In this document: positions 32,596 through 45,344 of the stretch, one piece after another
Layout: the number at the start of each line of letters is the position of its first letter
Numbering within the stretch: position 1 is the stretch's first letter
DNA from: Diorhabda sublineata
Lineage: Eukaryota > Arthropoda > Insecta > Coleoptera > Chrysomelidae
Assembly (NCBI RefSeq): GCF_026230105.1
Contig: NC_079485.1
Coordinates: 27,013,572-27,077,571 of the forward strand
Length of the DNA stretch: 64,000 nt
Direction: 5' to 3'
Translations under genes and position numbers: made by a program
Notes under the pieces: generated by a model
Seen by the model: only the letters and a program-made list of their open reading frames with translations
Database searches by the model: none
Told to the model about the DNA's origin: nothing

Positions 32596-32905
32596 TTACA
32601 ATGAATCACTCATACGATGTCAGAGGGAAACTATTTCTTAAATTATATTGAGAAATCCTAAAATCCTTCAAGTTGATTCAATAGTTGAAACACGATCTTA
32701 TCATGAGTGATATTTTATAGGAAATCGTGATTAACAAAATCGGTGAGTCCAATCTGCTTCATACCAAGTTTAATATTAGTAGCTTCAAGAGTTGATACTA
32801 CGTTTTATCTTCGAAGTTTTCGCCACTCACAGGATTTGTAACCTTGTAAGTTACCATATGGATATTTTTCTTTGTCAGATCTCTCTGATTAAAACGTTTT
32901 TCATT
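32596..32905. other. no gene seen
   Basis: A+T-rich spacer between two oppositely oriented mariner relics. Confidence 0.4.
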
Positions 32906-32909
32906 TTCA

Positions 32910-33284
32910 TCAACTATCTAGAAAAAGGAAAAACGATCAACGAACGTTTGAGCGAAAAAATCAAGCAGAAACGGCCGCATTTGGCTAAGAAAAAAATGAT
33001 GTTTCATCATAACAATACACCAGCTCATACATCCGTTGTTAGATTATTTCCAGATTTAAAAAAATGGCTCGATGGCCAAAGATTTTCCAACAATAAAGAG
33101 GTGAGGTCGACAGTTAATGGCTAATTTGAGATATTTGACGATTCTTATTACAAAGAGGGTATCGAATTTATTAACATCGATGAGAAAAGTGTATGAAGCT
33201 TAAATTAGATTACGTTGAAAAATAAATTTTCCAAAATTTTTGTGTTTCCTTTGTTGTATCAGGTACTTCTGGGACCATCCTCGT
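32910..33284 (+). pseudogene. mariner transposase C-terminal relic with 3' end
   Basis: Plus strand reads FINYLEKGKTINERLSEKIK, RPHLAKKKMMFHHNNTPAHT, then FPDLKKWLDGQRFSNNKEV and, after a stop, SYYKEGIEFI. HHNNTPAH is the second catalytic block with D changed to N; the PDLAPSD block with the third aspartate is deleted. The 3' end GGTACTTCTGGGACCATCCT at 33262-33281 is the inverted terminal sequence of the 40597-41629 mariner family. Confidence 0.83.
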
Positions 33285-33925
33285 ATTACGGTAACATTAT
33301 AAATTTTTTATCGTCAGCTAACAATATTTCTAAGCCATTTGGATGGGTCAAGAGTCTTCTAAAAATTCAAAAATTTTAGAATATAAGGCAGGATGTATCT
33401 GAACGATGTCAAGTGGTAGTTTCAAAAAGTCGTTGTTTTTTGTAAGCGAGGTTTGGAGCATCTTCAAAAAGAGATTAAAAGTGTTCCAAAATCACAAAAG
33501 CAAGAACAAACAGATCATTTTTGAAATCTACTGTTCAGAATACTAAAAATAAGTTTCAAAGAATTTAATTTTTGTGTAAAAAGGGATGTTTTGAATAATT
33601 ATTTCTAGTTGAACAACACCCGCATATAAATAACTGATACTAATTTAACCATAATTAATAACATCCTTATTCCTTTCACCTACTTATTATATTTCCATTA
33701 ATTCTGGATCATTAATTTCTATAACACGATCAGTAATAATTATGAAGTGATGAGAGCCCGGTTTGAATTAACAAGGGTATTGTATCCTATTGAGGGATGA
33801 AATGAGTTTAGAGAAGTTATTTGCCTACGTACATTTCAAATACGATGTACCTTTTAATTCCAAAGAAAATACTCAAACTCTGCTTAGGAAACGGGCAAAT
33901 TATTTATTTTTAATTAAATATATAA

Positions 33926-33928
<3 letters not shown>
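33285..33928. other. no gene seen
   Basis: A+T-rich spacer. Confidence 0.45.

Positions 33929-33987
<59 letters not shown>
33929..33987. repeat. (AT)n microsatellite
   Basis: About 58 bp of pure AT repeat; it gives the artefactual IYIYIY tail of the ORF ending at 34005. Confidence 0.97.
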
Positions 33988-33989
<2 letters not shown>

Positions 33990-36945
33990 AAAACAAAACT
34001 TTTAATAGCCACTTTACATCCTGCCAAGGATTCATGGATTCATTAGCGAGTCAGTCGCATTAAAACGCGTACTCGCTACCCTCTCCATGTTAATGGTACC
34101 TGGGTATCATATTAGAATACGTACAATTAAACTAATGAACTACCTTAATCACTTCTCTTGCGTGGTTCATTGGAAAAGTGTACATGAATGTGAATACAAT
34201 GCACGATTCGAATTTGAAAAACAATAAGTTATGTGTATCTTGTATTAATTAAATGTCTTATTGTGCCTTGTCAGGATCCCAAGATGTTGGTGATGATAAT
34301 GGTGATCTGATCTCTGTTTTCAGCCACTATGAACAATTGTTCAACGTTATGTATGCCGGTCCGTTCCCGGATTATCCTCACATAAGAGATATAACGATTC
34401 TAAAAGTTGTAAAAGTTATAATGTTTCAGATTTCTTTACAAATACCAATGCTGCATACCAACATCGTCAATTGATAATTTATTTCATGAACTTACGACAG
34501 TTCCAACCAGTCAACAAAAATTTTCTTACAAATACTCACAAGTCTCGGTTCATTTCAATGTTGTAAGAAAAGTTTACTGCTGAAAATATATTGGTTAAAC
34601 CATTAAATACGACAACTTTTACAACTTTTTGAACCATTATATCTCAGAAACAGTGGATTGTGGGAAGAAAGTATTTATACGTTTTTTGTAGATAATTTTA
34701 TGATCTACAATTTTCGTATAAGGTATTTTTATGATAAAACTCACTGTTTTTCTGAAAATTGCGAAAAACTCATTTTTTTGACCTTTTACCTTGAATAAAA
34801 TTTTTTTTTAATTTGAAAACTAGAAATGATTAAGGTGAAAACTTGGGGCGGAAACTTTTCAGGCAACCCTTTATTAAATGGATCTTAGATAATATTGGCA
34901 GTGAATCCTTTATAGATAACATATTATTTTCAATTGTTTCACATGCTCTAATATTTTTTTCAATCCATGTTTCAGCCTCTAATCGATTTGGCTATTAATG
35001 ATTGTTGCTAATTTCACAATTTTCTTTCTTTCGTCTCGCATTTCACACAATTAATAAACTTCTAAAAGTAGGTATATTATTATTACTAAAAAGGAAACTT
35101 GATAATAAAAAAATTAATTTTTCAATTTATTGGGTTAATTACAAAATATTTATATAGCAATAAAATAAAGATTGTAACTGAAATTACTAAAAGCTATCTC
35201 TTAATGAGATAATAAAAATTTAATCGACGTTAAATTAAATGAGTGGAAATCGTAAGTAATGAAACTATTGGTTGAAGAATTATACAAAAAGTACTTTATT
35301 GTAAAAGAAAAAATACGTTAGTTAGTGATTGGATGACTCTTTAAGATAAACTACAACAAACCTGTTTTTCTGTGTGTTTGATACACCTTTAGTAGCTTAG
35401 TATGATGTATGGATGTAAACTTCAAACTCGATTAGACCGAAGAGTAGGAACAATAGAGGAAAAAGAAGAAAATGATGAAGTATCAGAAACAACAAACATC
35501 AGAAATGATAAAAAAACAGAAGCGATAAAATGCACCAAGACTCGAAAATAAGTGTATGAAGAGTTATGTCAGTTGCTTAAGGATATATGAAGATCTGATA
35601 GACTGCAAGAACCACAGAATAATAATAATGTTTTGTAAACTGTAAGATTGACTGAAAAAACATATAGCTGCAAGTCATATTAGTATATTAAATGACATTA
35701 AAATGAATTACAGGTAATTGCGGCTAATTTTTACAAGGCAACCTATCCTTAATCCATTCCATACATCCTCAAGATTCCTTCAAAATTAATTTCATCAAAA
35801 AAAAAACAGATACCTGCAAGATCAAGGGATCTCAGACTATATGGGCTAATATTCAAAATAGTCTGCAAATCATTCAAATATTTCGAAACAAAGAACTCAA
35901 GAATATCGTAGATGCACCTTGGTACTATCGAAACAGTAGCCTCTATAAGGATATGGATATAGACACTGTTATAACCAAACTATAGTGTAATTTGCCACGA
36001 GTCATGAACTACGACTTGATCACCATAACAATGCTGAGGTAATCCAGTAATATATAAGAGAATTGAATAGCAGAGTAATTTGAGTGTTGAGATGTACAAG
36101 GTATACAAAATGTATCAGAAATTCAATGATGCTGTTGAGTAAGACCTTAGCTAGTTAATTTAAGTTAGCTGTAGATTGCTATTTAATCTTAAGATTAGAT
36201 TATATAAATACTTCTGAATTTCAATATATCACATGATATTCTTAATCATCAACAGTAATTCAATACACACATTATTCAAAATTATTATATCATCCTGATG
36301 CCGTGTTAGAAGAAAATAGACATGGTGCCTGATTGGAGCATTAATGATTCGCACCTATGAACAATTCAATAGTATTTTCAGCACTTTGGAAAGCACCCTC
36401 AAATTAAACTCTCCCTGTTAATGGGAAGTACCCTTACTGGAAGCTTGGAATAGTTGTTCCATGGAAAATTCTCATTTGGAAATTGCTGCAAAACTCAATA
36501 TATCCCAGTTCTAGCTAGCCAGTAATTAATATCATTATTCTTGTCAGAAACAGTAGGATAGCATGTAACTATTGTGGATTTCTAATAACATTTTCCAGAA
36601 ATAAAAATATGCCTGTAAACAATAACCACTTCTACTTCCTGTTAGATAGAAATGTCAAAATTTGTCTTTTTATAAAATTGTACAAAATAATTATTAAAAG
36701 TTGTTGTAGTAAAATGGAAATTAAACAATCAGAATCGGTCATTCACAGGGTGCCATTACATGTTTTGCATATTTATACTGACACATTTCATTGTTGTTTA
36801 TTTGAATATAATCAAAAATCATATCAATGGCGATGCAAAACATTAGTTTATTTAAAAGCTTATTTAAAATATTGAACTAAAAACAATATATTAATGGAAT
36901 TAGAGCATTGAATCTAAACATCTAAGTTAATTTGTTCAAATTCTC
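33990..36945. other. long stretch without recognised genes
   Basis: A less A+T-rich open block at about 34267-34400 (DVGDDNGDLISVFSHYEQLF follows a CAG) could be an exon or an unidentified element fragment (see findings). The ORF at 36609-36875 has no recognised motif. Nothing else was recognised. Confidence 0.4.
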
Positions 36946-36984
36946 TATCGATTCGCGGTATACTGCTTCACGAGTAATACAAAT

Positions 36985-37400
36985 GGTACTGTATTCTTCC
37001 AACATTGTATGGATATTAAGAGCCGTTTTTTTTTCAACAACAAGTTCATATAAAACAATAATTTTATTACAAAAAGATTGGTACACGTATGGTTACTTTT
37101 CGACATAATCACCGAAGAGAGTGGGACACTTATCATATCTGTGGATAAGCTTCTCAATTCCTTCTTCAAAGAAAGTTGCCACCAATGAAGCCTAACCGTT
37201 CAGTCACAATAGAGTACAAAACTGCTGGAAATTCCGTAGACAAATGTTGAATCTGCGGTTTTCTTTAACCATTTTGTCAACTCGTTGAACCAGGTCGTCT
37301 GAAACGACAGATTTGCGTCCTTGGCCTCTTTCATCATGCTTCATCATTACGGCCATCTTTAAACTTGCGACACCATTCATGCACAACACAATCACACAAT
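36985..37400 (-). pseudogene. mariner deletion derivative (N- and C-termini fused)
   Basis: Minus strand, right to left: EWCRKFKDGRNDEA-like DNA-binding region near 37375, DERGQGRKSVVSDDLVQRVD (DEERSGRPSVVTDDLVQKVD in the family), MVKENRRFNI, STEFPAVLYSIVTERLG near 37225, then a jump into FEEGIEKLIHRYDKCPTLFG and DYVEK near 37090. The whole catalytic domain (about 200 residues) is absent. The family is one of the cecropia/mauritiana-like mariners. Terminal repeats were not identified with confidence. Confidence 0.82.
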
Positions 37401-39265
37401 TACTTAATAAAAAAGGTAGAAACGATTATATGTGAGAAAAGGTTGATTTCAAGAGAAATTGCTATTATTTTTAATTGTAAAAACATCAACATTTTTGTAT
37501 AATTTTTTTTTTTCAATTTGTTCGTTTTTTAGTATAGATTATGAAAAAAAAATATAACAACTTCATTTGATTATTTGGAAAAAATTTATCAACAATTATA
37601 CATGAATGAGTGCATTTTCATGAACATTTAAGGCCCTGAAACCAATAAAAGTTTTTATTATTTTTTATTCTCATAATTTTTTTCGTAAATACGTCGTAAA
37701 AACGAAAATTTTGGAAAAAAATTCATCGAAATCGGATGATTTTTCGATTTTCTAGAGCCAAAAAACGAGGGGACCGCGAAAGTAAAAAATTACCTCAATT
37801 TGAATTATTTGAATTCAATTATTCGAAGCAATGAATATTACTAAAAAGTCCACATTTTCAGTTATTTTTGTAACTTTATTTGGAAATAAAGAAAGTCGGA
37901 TCAGAAATTATCAGAGTTGGGTTGAATTATATCTCAACCTGGTTTAAAGTACTTTTTATTTTGTCTAAAAGCCTCCAATCTGCGCGGCGTTCTAAATCAT
38001 CTTTTCCTTGTTGGTTTTTCGAGGAAACTTATTTGAAAACAAGTTTTCTTGTAAATTCTTGTAAACATATCGTCGTGAACATTTTGCGGATTTTTATCAC
38101 TATTTTTAGGGCTTTTTCAAACTTTCTCAAAGTAATCATATCTTTTGGACGTCCTAATTGTCGATGCTTGTACAACCACGTTAACATCGCATACCAGTCA
38201 ATGATGGTTTTTTTTCGCGGCTAAACCTTCGCTTCTATGGTGTTTTTTTCGGTTGAAAAACAATTATACATCAACACATCTTTTTTCTTTCTTGTTTTCG
38301 CTTTAAAAGATTCTATGGAGCTAAGCTGATATATATCGTTTGAAAGTTGGTATTTCAAAAAAAAAATAAAAAAATATATAATTAGTGGTGACCTCTATCA
38401 GTCAGATCAGGGACTTATTGATCAATGTGTTATGCTGTAAACTATTCAAAAAATTGTAATAATCGATAAATTATTGGATATTTTAATAAATAAAATGTAT
38501 ATTTTATCATTGAAAGGATACGAAATAATAATTTATTGTTCAACAATCCAAGTACAAAAACTTTCCATTTCTTCGAGTGCACGAATTACGTAATCATGAT
38601 ATGGTATAAATTAGAATTCGAATTTATTTAACCATTAAAATAGCTCTACTTGACCTACACTTTTTTTGTATCTTTTGATTTTGTTACATGAATTCATTTC
38701 CCTGGCTATATTTACTTCAACCAATTTAATACATCGTAAACCGGTTCATTTCTATAGAAAATAAGAACATAATTAATTAAACTACTGAAAATTATTTAAA
38801 AAATATGATCGAACGGTCATCATAGCGATAAGATTTTAACGAGAGAAGCCAAGATGGATGACTTCCAGAAAACGGAAAATTCATCAGCATAAAGTCAGCG
38901 AGGTTTTTTATAGTGACTGCTTTTTTAAATGGATTAAATACGTTGTTTTTGGAGTATTTTCCCAGACTGTTGAGATTCTACATATAAATATACAGATTGT
39001 CTCATAGATAATGTCGGTTTTTAATGTTCAATGACCTCAACGTTCAGCAATCTCTTTGAGACCTTTGTAAAATGATGTTATGGGATCAGATGCAAAAAAT
39101 TGTCACGATGCATTTCTAACATCTCTTTTGGATTCGCATTTTTTCCCACACTAGAATTTCGGCATTGATGTAAATGTGGTAGGAGCTCAATACCATCAAG
39201 TAGCAAGAGAACCTGTCTGTGGCAATTCTTCTTTGTATTTCGTTATCGATTAACCATTTTTACCA
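37401..39265. other. no identified gene
   Basis: The longest ORF, 37880-38224 (114 aa), has no known motif; its reverse strand reads TIIDWYAMLTWLYKHRQLGR, which I could not place. Poly-A/T runs are frequent. Segment 38985-39250 starts with a transposon-end-like TACAGATTGTCTCATA but no partner was found. Confidence 0.4.
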
Positions 39266-39269
39266 CTTG

Positions 39270-39590
39270 AAGCAATCAAATCAAAGGAAGTATTTCGAAC
39301 TGTATTTAGGCCCATACTAACATATGACTGCGAATCATGGATGCTAAATCAGCAACCAAAAAGTAAAATATAAGCTACAGGGATAAAATATTACAGAAAA
39401 GTAAATGAGTAGATAGAAGATAGAATTAGAAATGAGAATACATTTACAGAGAATGGGTAATTCCAAACAAGGAAACAATGTTTGGCAAGCTAAAGGACAA
39501 CAAAAATAATCAGAGGAAGACCAAAAGAAACAAAGGACGACGTGATGCGAAAAGTTTTGAAGAAGAAAAATTTGACATACAACATCAAAA
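39270..39590 (+). pseudogene. LINE C-terminal relic
   Basis: Plus strand reads KEVFRTVFRPILTYDCESWM, LNQQPKSKI, ATGIKYYRKVN, RIRNENTF and, frameshifted, RMGNSKQGNNVWQAK and a basic tail. This matches CFDP2-like LINE C-termini (FKxIYRPILTYGCESWVLN, KIQATEMKFLRRV, DRIRNxxIR). Several stops. 5'-truncated. Confidence 0.78.
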
Positions 39591-40340
39591 GGTTCATTTT
39601 TGTATACAATACCCTTAACGTACTCCCATAAAAATTAATCAAATAATTAAGATCAGGCTATCACGTTGGCCATTCTATATATGTTCGCGTCCTTATTCAT
39701 CAATTGGAGAATAGTGCATTGATGTATTGCCGGACATTGCGTTAGTAATATTTTGGTGCTTAATCTTGCTTAAACCTCTAGAAGTTGATAGTTTCCTGGA
39801 TCGGAAGAAAATGTAAATTGGAATCACATCTTATTGGGACCAATGATATGGTTTTCAATAAATCCCTGTCTGTCTTTTAAGGGTATTGCATATGTTCTTA
39901 CCTCATCCAACGATGATTTTGTGTTGGCCGGTAGCAGGAATATTACCGGTTAGCATGATTGTTAAATGAAAAATTGAATATTATAATTTTATAGGGTAGC
40001 CTTTTATTTTCTTTTAATATGTTTACTATCGACGTATGGCTAACATTAAATGTAGTGAATGCCTGTCTACTTGATGTATGCGGGTTTTGCTCAAACTTAA
40101 GCATCACATCTAATTTGATTTCATCCCTCAGTGCACTGGTAGCTGCTTTTTTATCTACCCTACATGACCAAACTCGCGAAATTGCTTCTCTATTTTAGTT
40201 AGCGTTCCATGGGATATTGGCGATTAGTCAGGAAACTTCTCATGAAATAGGAAAGTTACTTCCTGTTGTGTTCGGGTTTTATTTCTGTACCCAATCATTC
40301 GTAAAACTGTGATTTTATGCTTTTTCGTTAATTTAACCAT
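39591..40340 (-). pseudogene. Tc-like DDE transposase relic
   Basis: Starts at ATG 40340 on the minus strand: MVKLTKKHKITVLRMIGYRN, KTRTQQEVTFLFHEKFPD, SPISHGTLTKIEKQFREFGH, then after frameshifts LDVMLKFEQNPHTSSRQAFT and SHTSIVNILK. The first catalytic block is deleted; HMQYPxK, RNVRQYINALF, IEWPTxxPDLNYL and a final YGSTLRVLY (WGxLKxxVY) follow to 39591. The order and words fit insect Tc3-like transposases whose start is MVKLTKKHKIxVLMMIGYG. The stop-ridden frame and loss of a catalytic region mean it is dead. It sits head to tail beside the mariner at 40597. Confidence 0.82.
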
Positions 40341-40596
40341 TTTTCAGAATTGAAGTAATGAATTCCAAACTAAAATTATAATGCGGATAACTTATAACTG
40401 TAAAAAAATTTTAAACAAAGTAACGTTGCCATATAAAGTGTTTTTAATGAATATCTACTAAAAATCTGATTAAATTATAACGAATATATGTAATCATTTC
40501 ACAAAAACTTAAAACCCATATAGTTTTTTAATATATCACTGGCCTAAATTACCCATTTAGAAAATTGGGGTTCTACCTGTAATTCCAAGGAAATTG

Positions 40597-41629
40597 CGAG
40601 AATGGTCCCAGATGTAACAAGCATAAGGAAGGAAACACAAAAACTTTTAAAAAAAGTATAGCTCCATACACTTTTTCCAGCGATGTTCACTAAGTTCGAT
40701 ACCGTTTTTATAATAGAAATCGTCAAGCTCCTCTAAATAGCCATTAGCTGGCCACATCACCTCTTCATTGTTTGAAAATCTTTGACCACCGAGTCTGAGA
40801 ATAGAAAATAATCCAAGGAGGCTAAATCTGTGAAATAGGGTACCTGAGGTATAAATTTAAATTTTAATTCATTAATTTTGGCTATTGCAATAACGGATGT
40901 GTGAGCTGGTGCATTATCTCGATGAATTAACACTCTCTTCTTAACCAAATACAGCAGTTTTCCCTTGATTTATCTGCATGATTGTCGCTGTTGATAGATT
41001 TTCCTTTTTCAAGATAGTCAATGGAAATTATCCCACGCGCATCCTAAAAATCCGACGTCATGACGTTGCTTGCAGATGGGACGGTTTTTATCTTCTTTAG
41101 AGCCGGTAATCCCTTTTCATTCCATTGTTTTGAATGTTCTGTGGTTTGTAGTGTGAAGTGATGGACCCACGTTTCATCCATGTTTATGAAACGGCGCAAA
41201 AATTCGGCTTTATTTTGTGAATCATTGCAAAACAATCGGTTAATATGCTATGTACCGCACTTTTTGAAGTGCGGTTAATGCGCACTTTCAGTCGACGATC
41301 ATCCAGATTTTCTTCAACATTTCTGGAGTTTTCACCTCATTTGGTCTACCACGGCGACTCTGGTCTTCGCAGATCGTACGGCCTCAATATTTGACTGTTT
41401 ATAACGAAGGAGCAGTCTCATCCCTAGTTCAGCTTTTATATTAGTTGGGTTAATGCATTTCAAATAAAAGTATTATATCACACGGTGAAAACGTTCACTA
41501 ATGATGGCTGCTAAACAAATACTAAACAACGTGACGTCTTCTTGAAACAAATAATTTCTGATACATTGATATTTTTCAAGCAACTACTGCCTCTTTAGGT
41601 CAGGCCAGATACTTCTGGGACCACCCTTG
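40597..41629 (-). mobile_element. full-length mariner element, decayed
   Basis: The 5' end (minus strand) at 41629 reads CAAGGGTGGTCCCAGAAGTA; the 3' end at 40597 reads CGAGAATGGTCCCAGATGTA, matching 16 of 20 positions. A TA follows the 5' end at 41630-41631. Length about 1033 bp is close to a normal mariner (about 1.3 kb) minus some deletions. The same ends occur at 7398 and 33284, so this family has at least three copies in the window. Confidence 0.88.
40740..41450 (-). pseudogene. mariner transposase, frameshifted
   Basis: Minus strand: the N-terminal part near 41400-41270 is poor. Then FCNDSQNKAEFLRRFINMDE and TWVHHFTLQTTEHSKQWNEK give the first catalytic aspartate (MDETW). A degraded SAxxVMTSDF and a short gap lead to KKRVLIHRDNAPAHTSVIAI with the second (HRDNA), and YFTDLASLDYFLFSD with the third (SPDLAPSD changed to FTDLASLD). 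The C-terminus reads EDFQTMKR then WPANGYLEEL and a degraded end. All three catalytic aspartates are readable, but the frame is broken at least three times. Confidence 0.82.
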
Positions 41630-41631
41630 TA

Positions 41632-43245
41632 AATGTCAATTTATGATTTAAATTTTACGTGTTTTGGGATTGTAAATTAATTTATACAAACCGAAATATA
41701 GAATTTATTCCATTTGGATTTTATTTGTAGATGATTTTAGTATTTAACGACCAATCACATTAAATTCATTGAGAGAATCATAAAAAATCCCAAAATAAAT
41801 TCTATAACTCTAGAAATCAAATTTATTTAAAAATGAAATTTGAGGCCTAAAACCAACGACCAGCAGTAATCCTAAGCTTATATGGTATTTCAAAAGTTCG
41901 ATTTATTAATATTAACAAATAATCGAACACGTGGAACAAATTCATATTAAACGACACGCGTATAGCTTATTATTGCTTACTTTTATGAATTTGAGCTTTC
42001 TTCCTATTCAAATGTTGAAATAGTAAATCGTATGGGGTGTAAATAAATAACTAGAAAATCAATGACTGCTCCCGATTCAATTATTGCTTGTTGTATGTAA
42101 ATTAATACAACTATCAATAATATTAGTCACGTTTAGTCATCCCTTTATTATTTTATGATACAATGGCAACTTTCCACCTAGATATATTGCAAAAAAATAA
42201 AAATATTCTTTGATTAAATTATCAATACAAAAAGTTTTATACATGTATTACTCACAAGCTGGGTCTTATTATTATCAAAAACACATCTATTGATTAGAGA
42301 TTAGAGAATCCTTTCCTACTCAATTTTTGTGCACAGAATAGGGAAGTAATACTCCCCCATTTCTCCCTTTTAGAAAATATGAAAAATTTATGATATAAAA
42401 GTTAAATGGGAATTCTTCTACCTTCTGGATTCTAGTAGTGAAAAAGCTACCCTTCACAGATGTCCAAGTCCAAAACATCTTATTCCTTCTACATCTACCC
42501 CTTCAAGTTCTCCATAATTCATAGGTTGTTTGTATCTATTTTTAACAATTCTAATTATATTTGTTTCTAATATTCTTTTGCATGGTATGCTCTATTAATT
42601 GCTATAATTTTTTCTAATTCTAATGATGAAGATGAAATGTATTTTGATTGTATATTCCAACACGAGAAAATGTCTTATTCATTACAAAAATCAAAATTGT
42701 ATCAAGTGTTAAACAAAGTAGAGAGATTTTAAACACGTAAATTTAGTATATTGTTTTTGTTTTTTCAATAAACATGCGCAAGCTTTGATCATTTAAAACG
42801 TACAAAATTTCGGGAATTGCTAAAAATTTTAGAAACCCCATGTATTATAGATTGAAATCAATAAAAACTCATAGCAAAATTATGTTCACTTAAGTGAATT
42901 TCTAAGTAGATCAGAAAAGGAAAAGTTGATAATGAGAGTTAATAATTCTTCACATTCTTCTATATTATTAATATTAGTTTGTTCCAAGAAGACACTATAA
43001 TTGAATTCTCTCTACTACATTAAGAAACTATAATAATAGTGTTCGTGATAATATTAGTGGAATCCACAAATTTCACATTGTTGAATTGAATTTGACTGGG
43101 ATAAAAAGCAAAACAATCGTTATATCTGGACTTAGAAATGGTATAGAAACAGTTATATTCTTCTAAGAAGTCTAGTTGATTGGAAAAACAATGTAAATTC
43201 ATATATCCTATATTGCTAGTTCAAGTAATTGGAAATGTAGCCCTT
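41632..43245. other. no gene seen
   Basis: A+T-rich spacer with no recognised coding or element signature. Confidence 0.45.
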
Positions 43246-43296
43246 CGCACACATACTATATCAGAATGCATCCCTCAAAGAACGATGCCATTGGAG

Positions 43297-43810
43297 TAAA
43301 ACTTCCTACCCCTGAGTCTTCTTTGTACCGCACTGTCGTTTCTACTTCCAGGGGTTAAATTGAACTATCCGGCTATCCTTCCCTTCAGGATAGTGCCATG
43401 CACTTCGTTTGACGTTCTAGGTATGTATGTGCTTTCGCATACTTTTGAAGAGAAAGCTAACGCTGTCTTCACTCGAAATCCTGATAATCTCCAGCAAGCT
43501 CTCCAGTAGGTGGCTTCTTTTCTTCCGTTTCCGTTATTTTTCTTGGTTTTGCTAGTCGCAATCCAGCTGTTTTCTTGGCTTTGGTCTGAAGTATTCCATC
43601 AGCTTCCCTATCTCATTTCTTCGAATCCAGATGTGAAAGGAGGTATTCATTTTTTTGCTTAGTCTGATGTTCTGCTTCTGTCAATGACTTTTGGAAGTGT
43701 ATCCGTCTTCCTAGTCTTGTCCTCTAGGTAGTAAACGTGCTTCATGAATCCCGGATGACTCCTAGATATTTGGCCTTAGTGGTCCGAATTAGGAAGGGAA
43801 AAGCATTTTT
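43297..43810 (-). pseudogene. probable LINE relic (RT tail to RNase H)
   Basis: Minus strand near 43790 reads RTTKAKYLGVI, the RT thumb phrase (xKYLGVxLD) of Jockey/R1-like LINEs. The rest is GC richer than its flanks and reads through several broken frames, ending near 43297 in PGSRNDSAVQ and GMHSDIV, which may correspond to the start of an RNase H domain (YTDGSR, LGxHxxVFQAE). Support beyond the first motif is weak. Confidence 0.4.
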
Positions 43811-43949
43811 AGTACTGGATTTTACCGATTTTGTTAACACTGCTTCATGATCAGTGAGATATGAAGTAGAACTTATGTATAAATTTAACTTAACCTAACA
43901 TAATTCTAGAACAAATAAGTTAAATCTTTTACCATATTCGATATTATAG

Positions 43950-44047
43950 AAAAACTTCCTACCCCTGTGAGTCTTCTTTGTTCCGCACTGTTATTTTTAC
44001 TTCCAGGAGTCAAATTTAACTATCTGGCAATCCTTTTCTTCGGGATA
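43950..44047 (-). repeat. second copy of a 97-bp segment of the LINE-like relic
   Basis: AAAACTTCCTACCCCTG and the following 80 bp repeat the segment at 43297-43393 (roughly four in five bases identical, one 2-base insertion), in the same orientation about 650 bp away. Either two truncated copies of the same element or a local duplication. Confidence 0.75.
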
Positions 44048-44059
44048 GATAGATAGGAA

Positions 44060-45340
44060 AATATTTCAAAAAATTACCTATCGGAAAATAATTTTTTAAG
44101 AACATTAAATTACTTAGGAAGGACCCTAGATAAGACAATTCGGTCTTTTACAAATTTGGAAAGTATATCACGCAATTTTTTCAGCTTTTTTTACTTTATT
44201 TGCTTAACAGTTATTGTGTTATTAGCTATTAAAACTATATATAGAAACCAATCTGTTATCCGATACATAATAGTAAATCATTTGATGAGCATATAATTAT
44301 GGCTATTATTTAGGAAAGTTCTAGTAAATAAACCTCCTTAGTGGATAATAGTCATTATATTGCTCATAACTAGACCTCTAAAATATTTAGTATGGATTCA
44401 ATTTCGATTACATGAAATTCCAGACTAAAATAAGAACTGAAAAATGTTTTAAAACAAAATTAAATATTTGAAAATATCAAACATAATATATTTTTTAAAT
44501 ATTTGGATATTTTTAAAAAAACCTATTTTTTTATTCAGCAAATTGACAAGTTGTTTAGAATCAACATTTAAACCCTTTCAGCTAATTACTTTTTAGAACT
44601 TTTTATTTATGTTTTGATAAGAAAATTAGTTCTAAAAAACAGGTAAAAATTGACGTATGAAATGTTTTGATATTGACAACTTGCATTCTTATACTAATCA
44701 ATAGATTACCTACAACATAAATATCAAAATAAAAATCTGTTATATACAGTAAAATTATTTGTTACATTTCAAAAATATCTAGCAGCCGTGAATTAAATTA
44801 TTCGCAGTTACATTTAAATCTATAAAATAGAGCTAAAATTTATTTTATTTAAATTGTTTAGGTCTTTTTTATCATTTACAGCTTTCTCCCTTCAATATAT
44901 GTGAATCGTTTCTAAAAATGTTGTTTTTATAGTATTTGATTCCGTGTTAAGAATTCTTGAATTTTTATAAGTGAATATATGTTGTTTTTGGATATTCCAT
45001 GGTTTGTTAATGCAGTTTTATGTTTCTTATCATGATAATTTTTCAATCTATGTTCTAAGTAATGAGATGTTTGTCTTATATTTATGTTTATTTCACAAAT
45101 CAAAGGCTAATATTTAAAACAAAGACTACCATAAAAATATTTAAATTCTTTACATTGAAGGAAAAAGTTCATGTGATTCTCTGTTATGGAAGAAAAAAAT
45201 TAGCTTATTTTCTGGAGTTTTCATACAACAGATGGCTCCATTATTTTGTATTGTCGGCTTAGAGTCCACATCCGCTGTTATCTGACAGTGACGTATGCCT
45301 CCAAGCGCCATTTGGTCACTGCTAATTAAAATAATAGGAC
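44060..45340. other. no gene seen
   Basis: A+T-rich spacer. The ORF at 45062-45262 has no recognised motif. Confidence 0.45.
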
Positions 45341-45344
45341 ATTC

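Noticed and set aside
33790..34005. ORF ending in an IYIYIY run
   Set aside because: Produced by the (AT)n microsatellite; not a gene.
37880..38224. 114-residue ORF, and TIIDWYAMLTWLY on its reverse strand, which briefly suggested an ISXO2-like transposase
   Set aside because: Only one short phrase fits and no other motif of that family is present in either direction.
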